From the NCBI GenBank assembly GCA_023238725.1, contig CM041538.1:12956880-13020879 (forward strand): a stretch of DNA of 64,000 nt, given 5' to 3'. Source of the DNA: Scortum barcoo (lineage: Eukaryota > Chordata > Actinopteri > Centrarchiformes > Terapontidae). The position numbers and the translations under genes were made by a program. Shown here one piece after another: positions 24,737-34,330 of the stretch (its first letter is position 1; every line of letters starts with the position of its first letter). Under the pieces are notes generated by a model. It was given only the letters and a program-made list of their open reading frames with translations. It had not been told where the DNA came from and made no database searches.

Positions 24737-25031
24737 ATATTTCTAATCCATCCTCACTGCCAGTTTCCTGGCCTCTCTCCTCCTCACCAGTGTGGTGATC
24801 AAATATATAATCAAGAGCCTCACTTACCGTATATCGGCCTGCCATGGTGCTGCCACATAATGAACCGTGAGCAAGGCCTCATAAAAGCATTATATACCAA
24901 AGCTACGAGAAAAGTTCAGTATTATTGAAACTACGTTGCAGCTGTCTGTGAGAGCTGCCAACAGGTGTTGCTCCCTGTGGGAGAGAAACTCTACTGGGCA
25001 AAGGTTCGTGTAGTGGTTGCCAGGGAACCCA

Positions 25032-25033
<2 letters not shown>

Positions 25034-25062
<29 letters not shown>
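25034..25062. repeat. (GT)n microsatellite inside the piggyBac-type element
   Basis: Fourteen uninterrupted GT repeats, continuing as an imperfect TGCGTGCATGCACATGTGTG tail. Confidence 0.97.
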
Positions 25063-25066
<4 letters not shown>

Positions 25067-25166
25067 CATGCACATGTGTGTGCATGTGTTAATCTGATAA
25101 ATGAGGATGTACCTGAGCTCACCTTTATACAATAATTGTCGTCTCCCCCGTTCATTTCTAATGACC

Positions 25167-25189
25167 GGTCACTTTTGACCGGGAACACC
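25167..25189 (-). repeat. Subterminal motif copy 3 (right, inner)
   Basis: On the minus strand it reads GGTGTTCCCGGTCAAAAGTG followed by ACC, the best match to copy 2. It overlaps a short palindrome, GACCGGTC. Confidence 0.75.
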
Positions 25190-25333
25190 AAGAGTGTACA
25201 AAACACACAAAATTGTATTTAAATCATTACAATTTATTTTGTGTGTTGAAATCCTCTTTGTGGACAAAGTCATGGAATCTAAGGTCAGTCTGATCAAATT
25301 AACTACATTTTTCAGATATAAAACTTTTAAATC

Positions 25334-25356
25334 GGTAAAATTTGACCGGAACACAA
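25334..25356 (-). repeat. Subterminal motif copy 4 (right, outer)
   Basis: On the minus strand it reads TTGTGTTCCGGTCAAATTTT followed by ACC and runs directly on from the right terminal inverted repeat. Confidence 0.7.
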
Positions 25357-25368
25357 CATGAGGGTTAA
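25349..25368 (-). repeat. Right terminal inverted repeat of the piggyBac-type element
   Basis: GAACACAACATGAGGG followed by TTAA, the exact reverse complement of the left end. Confidence 0.9.
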
Positions 25369-25687
25369 GTTCAGTGTCATGGCTGCCCAGGTCGGGGCTG
25401 GTCTATAAAAACCTCAGGTGGGACCACTAAGCCAGGCTCCCTGGGAGGCCTGCCTTTTGCCCTGGAGGTCAGGGGGTGAGGGCGACTTAGTAGTATTTCT
25501 CAGCTACCCTGCTGAAAAGCCCACTCTTGGAAAATCCAGATAATTTCCTCATCTCTGTTGCTCGGAATGCTGTAACACAACTCAGTACACACACGTTTAC
25601 ACAAACACCAACACATTTAGTACAAACAGACATCAAACACACATTAAGTGCATGTGCACATTCACAGGAAAGAAAAGTGTATAGAGT

Positions 25688-25709
25688 ACACACACACACA
25701 CGCACACAC
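25688..25709. repeat. (AC)n microsatellite, one interruption
   Basis: ACACACACACAC, then CGC, then further ACAC. Confidence 0.93.
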
Positions 25710-25806
25710 TAAACCAAAGCTCCAGCTCACCACAATGCAGATAATCTCCTTTATCTAGCTGTGCAGTGCTCACCAGGTCAGCTCCCAGATTACCCTTCTG
25801 CATCAA

Positions 25807-25824
25807 TGTGTGTGTGTGTGTGTG
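25807..25824. repeat. (TG)9 microsatellite
   Basis: Uninterrupted TG repeats followed by TTTACC. Confidence 0.96.
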
Positions 25825-26985
25825 TTTACCACTTATCTTCTGGTGAATGTGTGTTTGCCAACACTGCACTGCCGCTTCCAACACTGCTGATATTTACTAT
25901 GCATTGTTGCATATCTGTATTCAGATGAAAACTTCCATATACACATTTTCCTGTACTGGCTTATCTTATTTTAAGGAGGCTGGAAGTGTTCTGGAGGCCG
26001 TCCTCACCACAAACAGCACGGTCATTGTTTTGAAATGCCTGAAACAACCCATGTGCATGTTTTCCCTTACAGGCTCACACAGTCATCTGAAGAATAACTG
26101 TTCTCTACAAAAAACAAAAAATCGTTTGGGTTGTGTGACAAAATGATATCAAGCTCCACTTACTAGCTCTTTTATAGCTTTTAACTGCACTCACAGTCCT
26201 CCTCAGTGAATGGAACTGGCTTAGCTTTCATGAAAGTGTAAAATGATGGTCGTGTGTGTGTGACCATCAAACTGTTAAATGCACACGGTTGAATACAGAT
26301 AATACAGTTAAATTATATTTTGTTATATGTTTTTATCTATTCTTAATTTTCTATGTTCAAGTCTGTTATTTTTTTGGTTTTGCCCATTGCCTTGACAAAT
26401 TTTCCATTGGCAACAAAAGTAAAAGTTGAAAGTTGTGTGACCCCTTTCCAAATGATTCTATGTGAACTGCATTTGTTGCTGCTAAGTGGCGCAACATTGT
26501 TGTCTTCCTTCGAAAGGGAAGAGGTTGGGATGAACGAAGTCTCAGTCATCGATACGCAAGACCAGGGTTGGGTTCACATCTCATATAAACTTACCGCAAA
26601 CATGAAGGGGATCTTTGCTTAACCTCAACCAAGTTGATGCAGTTGCTCATCACAGAAGGAGCTGTACAGCCTGCACATGTCAGCAATCTATCTTGTGCTG
26701 TTTATAGGACACTGTAATTAATTTCTTTCATATTTTTATCTCCTGCAGCAAAGTTAAAGTTTAATTTCATCCTACATGTCAACTTCACAAATGAATGAAA
26801 GGTGTCGATGAAATCGAGCTGACAGCCTAAGGAGCGATTTCTGAGCCTTGGTATAAACTTGAAAAAAAAAAAAACAGTTTCAAAAACTGTGAGTGAACAG
26901 CCTGCATTGTATTAGATTAGCAGGACAATCTGTGTTGACTTTACCTTTCAGTCTGACTAAACTGAATTGGCGAAGGAGAGATACC

Positions 26986-27640
26986 GAGGAACATAAAGCT
27001 TAATTCCATCTTCATACTGTATTTGACCACGCTGTGGTTTTCTCCATGCGCACTCTGATTAACTGCAAAGGAGAAAAAAAGAAGTTAATTGTGTGGCCAT
27101 TGAGCTTGGCTGAGTGAGGAGCCTAATCTTATTAATTGTTATCATTTTAATTAGAACACAGGCAAGTGTTTCTTTTGCCAGAATACCCTCTTTCCCTCAT
27201 TTACATTGGCTAATATCATTTAATTGAGCTTTATTCACAAGGCATTGCGTGATTCCATGTTTTGCTATTTTTATAAATGTCCGTCCGGTATATATTTGCC
27301 CACCGACCTCCATGTGGTCATGTTTGGATCACAGTGGAAGATGTGTGGGAGCGTACCTCTGAAGAATAATGAGATTGGACGTGTCAAAGGCACAGGGTCT
27401 TGGCTTTGATCATGCCGGAGATCTAATGTGCCAGAGGAGCTGTCAGCATCAACAGGGGGCGCTAGCGGATGTGCTCCCAGCGGCTGCAGCGCCCTAGGTA
27501 AAGAGCGTCGAAATCAAAGGGAATCACTCCAACCATCGTGCTCCCAATCACCGCTAATTACTGGTCCGTGACTCAATTAGGTGAATGATTAATGGCTTTC
27601 CAGAGAGATGTGGAAGGATTCAATTACAAACAACACACGG
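26986..27640. promoter_or_regulatory. Possible conserved non-coding block with CTCF-type site
   Basis: About 650 bp of dense unique sequence with many homeodomain-type cores (GATTAACTGC, AAGTTAATTGTG, TTATTAATTGTTATC, TTTTAATTAG, GCTAATTACTGG, CTCAATTAGGTG, TGATTAATGG). It also holds an excellent CTCF-type motif at 27446-27464. Stops break every frame of useful length. It has the strongest enhancer/boundary appearance in the window, but conservation is not tested. Confidence 0.4.
27446..27464 (+). promoter_or_regulatory. CTCF-type binding motif
   Basis: GCATCAACAGGGGGCGCTA. Against the vertebrate CTCF consensus (core CCASYAGRKGGCRS), the core from C27450 to A27464 differs at a single position. 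A second, imperfect GGGCGC-containing site in reverse orientation follows within 35 bp (GCAGCGCCCTAGG). Confidence 0.5.
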
Positions 27641-29418
27641 CAACAAACTCGCTGCTCACCTCGTCTGTGCTAGCAGTTGGGACCGAATTGAAGCAGACTT
27701 TGGGCAAATACCGTACGCAGAATTTAAATTTTAATTGCAACATTTAAAGCAGTTCCCATACTCTGGTACTGCTTCACAGCACTCATATGTGTGCAAATGT
27801 TCTCATACAGCATGTCCCTACTGGCTGAAGGCCCCGATGAACTACTTATTGGAATGAACTGGCAAAATGCCTCCAGAAAGAACCGATCTGGGGGAGTCTG
27901 GCACATTTTCATCCGAGGAGAGGTTTTGGATTAAACAAATCTATGATAAAGCAAACGTCTCAGTAGGCCAAATCTCTGTCTGTGCTCCTCCCCGGCCCTC
28001 ACCCCTGTGTATCAAACAAAGTGACATTTGAAAGAGAGCAGAGAGGGATAGTGGGCAGATGAAGGGAGGTGCTGGGAGTGAGAGAAGAGGGAGGTAGCCA
28101 CAGAGCCATCTGGCTGGAGGAGACGGATTTCATTGAATTTTTCTCTCAGGAAATCACAGAAATACCTTCGACACTGACAAATGAAAAACTGTGAGACCTG
28201 TTATGTATTAGTCCAATATTAAACAAATGTCATCTATTTTTGTCTTCATTCTCTGCTAAAGGAGGTCAGTGCTGGCCTGAACCGCTACTGAAACCCATCA
28301 CTGTCTCCAGCAAGACTTCCTAATGTGTACATTATAAATTCATTATAACACTCCCGCCGAGTCTTTTGTTTGTCTCGTCTCCGAAAAGGGTGCATGAAGG
28401 CTGAAGACGCGGGTAAATATTTGGGTCGCGGTTGTGACTATTTGCTGTTGCTAGGTGAAAGAGCAAATGCTGGGGGCTGCAGTGCTTCGGTGCCTTGGCC
28501 TGCGCAGTGACTCTAACATCACTTCAGGCAACTCTGTGGCAGCTCAAGATGTGATGACAACGGGCCTGTCACTCACCTTCCACACCTATTCTGACATGTT
28601 CCAATAAACTTACACTGACATCTAACAAGTCGAAGATAACCATGACAGAGCCAGTCTGGATTCTGTGTCCTTTCTTTGTAGCTTTTGTTTCAGAGTGGGA
28701 TTTGAATGACAGCTATTTTTTTTTCATTTCCACACTTGAGCTCATCGCTAATCCAACATTTACTGAAAAACTGTTGAACATGTGAAGCATGCAGATACTC
28801 ACACCACACGTTGTGACTGCAGCATGTACTCACATGATTCATGTCATATTGTCTTTCACGGCCTGTTGTATGACAGTTAAATTGCACTGTTTCAAACTCT
28901 GCCGTTATGTTTTATTACTACTACTCTTCATCAATTTGATTTAAACAAAAAAACATATATTTTCTTGTCATGACAAATATTTGGTCCACCAAACATGAGA
29001 TTACAAGGCCTCACTATTTGGCTAACATCAAAGAACGTCAAAGAAGAAAAAAAAACAAAAAAACTTTTCCTTTTTTTTCTTACTGACTAAATATTGTGTG
29101 ATACAATATCTCCTATGGTCAATTAAATAGGAACACAGGAAAACAAATTTCTTCCATTTTTCTATATTGTTCTACATTAAACAAACCTTTTTGTCCTGTT
29201 TCAACACTGAGATTCCAGATTTCAACTGGAAACATAAAAATCCTTCCTGCTTGAATAAATTGAATAATTATTAATATTTCATAATAATTAATTCTTTGTA
29301 CCACATTCATATTATCTTAAATGTACTTAGTTTTTATTTTTATTATCATTTCCTCTCAGAAAGGGCACATTTCTTTTGACCAAGATTCAATGGTCCATCC
29401 AAGTCTTTAAGGTGATCT
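27641..29418. other. Non-coding stretch, no gene seen
   Basis: Unique-looking sequence. A comparatively CpG-containing patch lies at about 28355-28440 (includes GACGCGGGTAAATATTTGGG, with a forkhead-type TAAATATT word). AT-rich sequence with A and T runs follows at 28930-29360. No gene recognised. Confidence 0.55.
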
Positions 29419-29677
29419 TTAACCCTTTAATGCCAAGTGGATAATATTTGGTACATGCATTGAGACTCTACATCATCAGTGTGATATTTTTTTCCTGAAA
29501 AAAACTGATACAAAATAACCCAAAAAAAAAGCAAAATGTAGCAAAAATTATACAAATTAAAAATAATATATGCAAATTATTTATTTATTTATTTATTATT
29601 TTATATTATTTGTCAGAAAGTACAATAAACACACATTTTCTGGCAATTATTTCACGGTTCAGGCTTTAAAGGGTTAA
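29419..29677. mobile_element. 259-bp TTAA-bounded MITE, piggyBac-like
   Basis: The left end is TTAACCCTTTAATGCC. The right end, read on the minus strand, is TTAACCCTTTAAAGCC, so the inverted repeats match at 15 of 16 positions including the TTAA duplications. The interior is AT-rich, with an A9 run and an (ATTT)n patch at 29577-29597, and no coding capacity. TTAA duplication plus CCCT-starting ends fit a piggyBac-type miniature element. Its ends share TTAACCCT with the larger element at 23665-25368, but the two differ beyond that. Confidence 0.75.
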
Positions 29678-30891
29678 TATGAAGTGCCTGAACTCAAAAC
29701 TAAGTAAACTACAGTATCTCCAACAAAATGCCACATGGTTCCCCTTTGTAATTTTTTTCTGTAGATGAAAATATAAGCATATTGTTTTCTTTTTAACGTA
29801 CACAGCAAACATTTGTGTTTACGAATTTAACCTCATTCAACAGTTCCCCTTCATATTTCCCTTTGTTCAAGCATTATAAAACCAAGCTTAGCCTTCTTCC
29901 AACTGAATATGAGTCATCCCACTGAAAATGTGTACTGTGTAATGACTTCATGTACGTTGTCACCTGCAACAAAGCACCGGTATGTGCACAGTTCTGCTTT
30001 GTGACATTTACACAGTTCCTGCTCATACTGTAGGAGCTGCCAGTGAAGTACCGATAGTGTGTGAGAGGTAAAGAAAGTCTTTCCCACAGCAGAACAATGA
30101 AAACAACATAGCGCGCTTGCCTAATTCCAATCTTTGAATGAGGGATAGTCTTCCCTGCACACCTCCATTGTCCTTCGCAGAATGCAATTTTTGCTTTGAA
30201 CAATAACTCTTCAACAGTACGATCCAGCAAGACTGTGTTCATTTTTAAGCTACAGGCTGAAAGTTTTTTTTTTTCCTCCCTCTTTGACTTCCTCAATCTG
30301 TCTTTTTCTCATGCCTGCACATTTTCGTCTCTGTCCCTCTGACTCAGAGATGGTAACTAACTGCTAGGTGCGTCTTCTTTTCTTGTGGGAGAGTGGTGAA
30401 AGGGCCTGCCAACCGAACACACACTCCTCCATGCAGACACAAATGCAGTCAGAAACAAAAATAGGAGGGTTAAGCAGTGCGGTGGGACAAAATAACAGGA
30501 CTTATGACACCTGAAACAGTAATATAGGGTGCCAATAGACGCAGGCACACACCCTGGAAAGCCATCAGTCATAATATTTACCCTTTACTTTTCCTCTGTT
30601 TATTTTTTCTGCGCTCTTTCCCCTCTTTTCACCCTCACATGTCTTGCCAGCAAACGCTCATTGGTAACACAGTGTCTAATTTGACAAATGGTTCACTGAA
30701 ATGTTCCTTTGAAACGAAAAATATCGTAAGGCACAGATAAGAGCGGAAGACACAAAAGAAGAGGAAGTGATGTATGATCAGTTGTTTATCAGGCGTTCTT
30801 GCTCATCCAAGATCATAGAGACCATGTCAACCCCACCAAACACGAGTGAAAAGCCGCCTACAGATCTTCACCCAATCCAGGCTTTAGTTCT

Positions 30892-30898
<7 letters not shown>
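29678..30898. other. Non-coding stretch, no gene seen
   Basis: The minus-strand frame at 29874-30296 (140 codons) overlaps other open frames and is not recognised. No repeat or RNA gene is seen. Confidence 0.5.

Positions 30899-30923
<25 letters not shown>
30899..30923. repeat. (CT)12 microsatellite
   Basis: Uninterrupted CT repeats within a longer pyrimidine tract (30888-30935). Confidence 0.97.
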
Positions 30924-30980
30924 CATTTCCTGGACTTTGTCACGCTTCATTCTGACATGACCGGCTTCTTTTTCCAACAG

Positions 30981-31061
30981 ATGGCCCCGGCGTCTTTCGG
31001 AGACCTCGAGCCGAGGTTGCTCTTGGTTGGGGGAGGGTCTCGAGAAAGTTACAATTTGTGA
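30981..31061 (+). other. Acceptor-like site followed by a 26-codon ORF
   Basis: GGCTTCTTTTTCCAACAG ends exactly at 30980 and is followed immediately by ATG. The frame reads MAPASFGDLEPRLLLVGGGS and then RESYNL before a stop at 31061. This patch is noticeably richer in CpG than its flanks. Bases upstream of the ATG (-3 is C) are not an ideal Kozak context, though +4 is G. No donor or partner exon is evident, so this is only a candidate. Confidence 0.12.
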
Positions 31062-31073
31062 GACAGTCGCCTC

Positions 31074-31092
31074 TTTTTTTTTTTTTTTTTTT
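31074..31092. repeat. T19 homopolymer tract
   Basis: Uninterrupted T run following CGCCTC. Confidence 0.93.
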
Positions 31093-34000
31093 AACCCACG
31101 CTACGCACATTTATCTGAGCAGCCATCATGCCCTCGACATTTAAACCAAGCAGAGGTCCAACTGTGACGTGTCTCCTCCCTCTCCGTCCAGGAAATGTGC
31201 TTAAGAGTAAGCAGAAAATATCTGGAAAGAAGTATGAAGTGTATGTAGTGTGGGAGTCTACGGGCTCCCAGCAGGTCACCTTTTAGAGAGATGGAATGGA
31301 AGAACGCCGCGGAAGGTGCAATAGCTTATCCGTCAGAAAATCCAGGCCTGGGCTTTCTCCTCTTGATTTCCAGTCACCCTCTCTCCCTCCATTTCCCCCT
31401 TCTGCTAAGGATGTACATGTATCTGTGCAGACGTTGGCCCGGGTCTGATTTATGGCTATGTGGATACAGAAAGAGAATCAAACGGATAGCCTGCATGTGT
31501 TCTTTATTTATAGCCAACACATATGAAAAGTGAGCTCATCCTCTCCCTCTCGGTTTCTCCCTTCTTTCTCACTTTCTCCCGCTCCTGCACAGCCACCTCT
31601 CCATTTCTTGCAGCGAGGCATCTGGAAAGAGTTACGGTCACCGCTCAACCACAAGAAAGCAAGTTTTTTCCCCTTTAGGACCGTGCTGATTTGGAGGAGA
31701 TGCTGCCAACAAGGACCACAGTGGGCGTCCATAACATACTGTTCACGAACAGAAAGTACAAAATACCGCTGAACCTTTCGCTGACGGTGTCGTCTGTGAA
31801 TTAGGTGAGGCTTAAAAAAGTGCGTCCTGCTACCATTCTTCAGTTAAAAAAAAAAAAAAAAGACCTATTATTACTCTTTAACATGGCACCCTCATATTAT
31901 AATCACTCAACTGATATTTTAATTAACATGTCAAGTCTTTATTCACATATTTGCATGTTGTTACAATTTCATTATTTCATAAATGTAATTCTTTGTTGAT
32001 AGCCCATCATTTCTGCCCCCAAAATGTTTTTTTACTTCGGATAATTCTGGAGGAGCCTGAATAATAGAAATTGTTACAATATAATATATTAGATAATGAC
32101 ATGCAATGTTTGTAACCAGCTGCTTCAGGACAAAGCTATCGGTGTCTGTCTTATAAAACCCAGTCAACCATAATAATTAATATAATTATTTGGGCTTTGA
32201 GTATCTCTCTCTCCGTGCCCACGAGACATTGGAATAGACTGTGTGATAGCGCGGTGTTTGAGGATGGCTGTTAAAGCCGATTTGTACTGTAGGAATGATG
32301 TAGTAAAACAGAAGGTAGACCGCAGGAATTCCACTTTTCCATAGGGAGGCCATTTTTTTCCTTTAGAGAGATCCCTACTGCATGATAAGAGAAACAAAAT
32401 TACAGTACAAAATTAATTAAGATCCAGCGAAACGATTACTGGATTAGTCTAGCATTAATTGAAAACTCTGACGAAGACCATATATCACAGAGATTAGGAG
32501 CATCTGAGCCTTTTGTGTTCAAGGAAATAATATCAGCAAGGAATTTTCCTTTAAAAAAAAAACTGCTTGTGTGATAGGGGTGGCACGGGGTGAAAATACT
32601 GAATCACTTACCACATCTAGTCAGTAATTTAAGACTTTACACAAAGTTGTCAGATCATAAAAAAAACTGATGGCAGATGGAAGAAGAATGTAAATTACAT
32701 GCTGGTCACACTCACTGTTTCTTTGCATGTTCACACCCTATCTTCTTCCACACATACGCAAACACACATTCCCGCCTTGTACCCCATAGTCTAAAAATAG
32801 AAATCAACAGTTTCTGACTTCCACGGCTATCCTTTTGAGCTATTTTTGGGGTCTTTGCCAGCTAAGCAGGCCAACACTTCAAATGCATCACCTTCAGATT
32901 CGCAATGAGGAGAGAGGAGCTGCAATAGCATAGCCGTGGGGTTAGCAGGCTGGAGCTTCCCCTCGTCCCTCCCTCAGTATCAGTACCTTGTGTCTTACTG
33001 AAGGCAAAGGCTGCTATCAACAAGAGAGATGCCCTCCCTGAGCCTAGCAGGTACACCTGGTCTGCCTGTCTCTTCAGCCTTCAGGCTCTAGATGTGCAAT
33101 AAAGGTAATCCAACCCCCCCCCAACAACATGCACGGTTGAGTGGATGGTTTAGTGTCTTTTGGCAGTCGTGGATGGTGGGCTGACAGGAAGGTATGGATT
33201 TGACCAGGATGAGGTCATTCTTTACTTGCTGAGGTTGTAATAAAGTGGTGTTGTGCTGCAGGGGAGAACTCCGAGTGGAAGTATGAGGAAGACGTCTGTG
33301 TGCGAATGAGAACACAAACAATCTCTCTCAGTCTTATCAGTCTCACATTCCATCTTTTTCCAAAAGTATATAAGAGGATTTACGTGTACATATGTGTTTG
33401 GATGAGAGAGATTATGCTGGTATGTGCATGCTTGGTGTATTTGTGTTTTGTAAGTGGAAGGATCTAGGTAGGAGCCAGATAGCCAGCGCCATCACTCACA
33501 CCAACGGTGAGTCTTCAACTTTGCTGAGCCCTTACTCTGAGATAAGGCTTTGGATCCCTTTGGCTCTGCAGTTTGATCAATCTGCAGATTTACAGCCACC
33601 ACTGCAGCACACTGATGAAGCATAAGGGCAGTAAATTCTGCTCCCCTCATAGAAAACTCTCCCCTCTATCTCTCTCATGTATTGATGTAACACCCTTGAA
33701 ATCTTTCCTTTTTAGTTTCGATGCAATAACTAGCGAGTGGCTGATCTTAATCAGCTAAGACTTGCTCCTTTCTCTGTTTCTGTTCATATTACTGTTTTTT
33801 CCCACACAGTTGCTGTACATCTAATACTTCCCAGAAATTGCACAATTTCTCATTTACATCCCTTAATGTCAGTGCCGATCTGTCAGGCACTCAGCAAGAC
33901 GTCTAGCCCTCTGAGAAGCCTCCCTGTGTAACTGAATTTTCACTGCCGTGAAACATTTGATGCTCATCACTGCTTAAATAGCAGAGATATTGTTCTTCTT

Positions 34001-34185
34001 GTATTCAAATCCATATCCCTATCTGTCTTCTCAGGTACCCTTAATAACTTTTAATGATTCGGTATTGGTGTCTTTTTTTCTCCGAATTCCTCATTACTTT
34101 TACTCTGTTTACTGCCAACAATACAAAGACATTTGATCTTTCAGAATGAAGAAACTCCTGGCACTACCACAAATATGGATTGGAG
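31093..34185. other. Non-coding stretch, no gene seen
   Basis: Unique-looking sequence with an A16 run at 31846-31861 and a C8 run near 33114. On the plus strand a good acceptor (CTCCTCCCTCTCCGTCCAG, to 31190) and a donor-like AGA|GTAAGC lie 15 nt apart. No other exon signs accompany them. No gene or transposon recognised. Confidence 0.55.
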
Positions 34186-34330
34186 TAGTTAGAGCGGGAT
34201 TCTGACCTAATTCTGTAGTCAGGATGACACTCATTGAGGCAGTTTCCCAGCTGAGTCATCATAACTAGACTTTGGCAAAATCTGACGTCTGCCAAACTTC
34301 AATCAGGTGCTGGTGGCAAACGTAATCCCC
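34186..34330. promoter_or_regulatory. Possible regulatory block with AP-1/MAF-type word
   Basis: Non-repetitive sequence containing CAGCTGAGTCATCATAAC, where TGAGTCA is the AP-1 consensus and CTGAGTCA resembles half of a MAF element. CATCATAACTAG and GGCAAAATCTGACG lie next to it. No coding potential. Weak, motif-only call. Confidence 0.2.

Larger units (their letters stand above)
23665..25368. mobile_element. piggyBac-type element, probably non-autonomous
   Basis: Both ends are exact: the left reads TTAACCCTCATGTTGTGTTC, and the right is its perfect reverse complement ending in GGGTTAA at 25368. TTAA is the target duplication of the piggyBac superfamily, and inverted repeats beginning CCCT fit that superfamily. 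The whole unit is 1704 bp. Four copies of a motif of the form GTGTTCC..GTCAAAA.TGACC lie inside, two near each end and inverted relative to one another. The interior contains a (TAA)n tract, a (GT)n tract and only short open frames (86 codons at 23987-24247, 81 codons at 24251-24496). Neither shows the transposase signature I would expect, so the copy is probably a deleted derivative mobilised in trans, or an old decayed insertion. Confidence 0.85.
25369..26985. other. Non-coding stretch with CA/TG tracts
   Basis: No gene is supported. It includes (AC)n at 25688-25709 and (TG)9 at 25807-25824, which create His/Thr- or Cys/Val-rich open frames on both strands. An acceptor-like TTTTCCCTTACAG ends near 26070 without a matching donor. 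An A12 run sits near 26862. Confidence 0.55.

Noticed and set aside
24890..25206. Minus-strand frames with His-Thr repeats
   Set aside because: Produced by translation of the (GT)n microsatellite inside the piggyBac-type element.
31191..31205. 15-nt microexon between CTCCGTCCAG and GTAAGC
   Set aside because: In frame but extremely short and without any supporting neighbour; chance is more likely.
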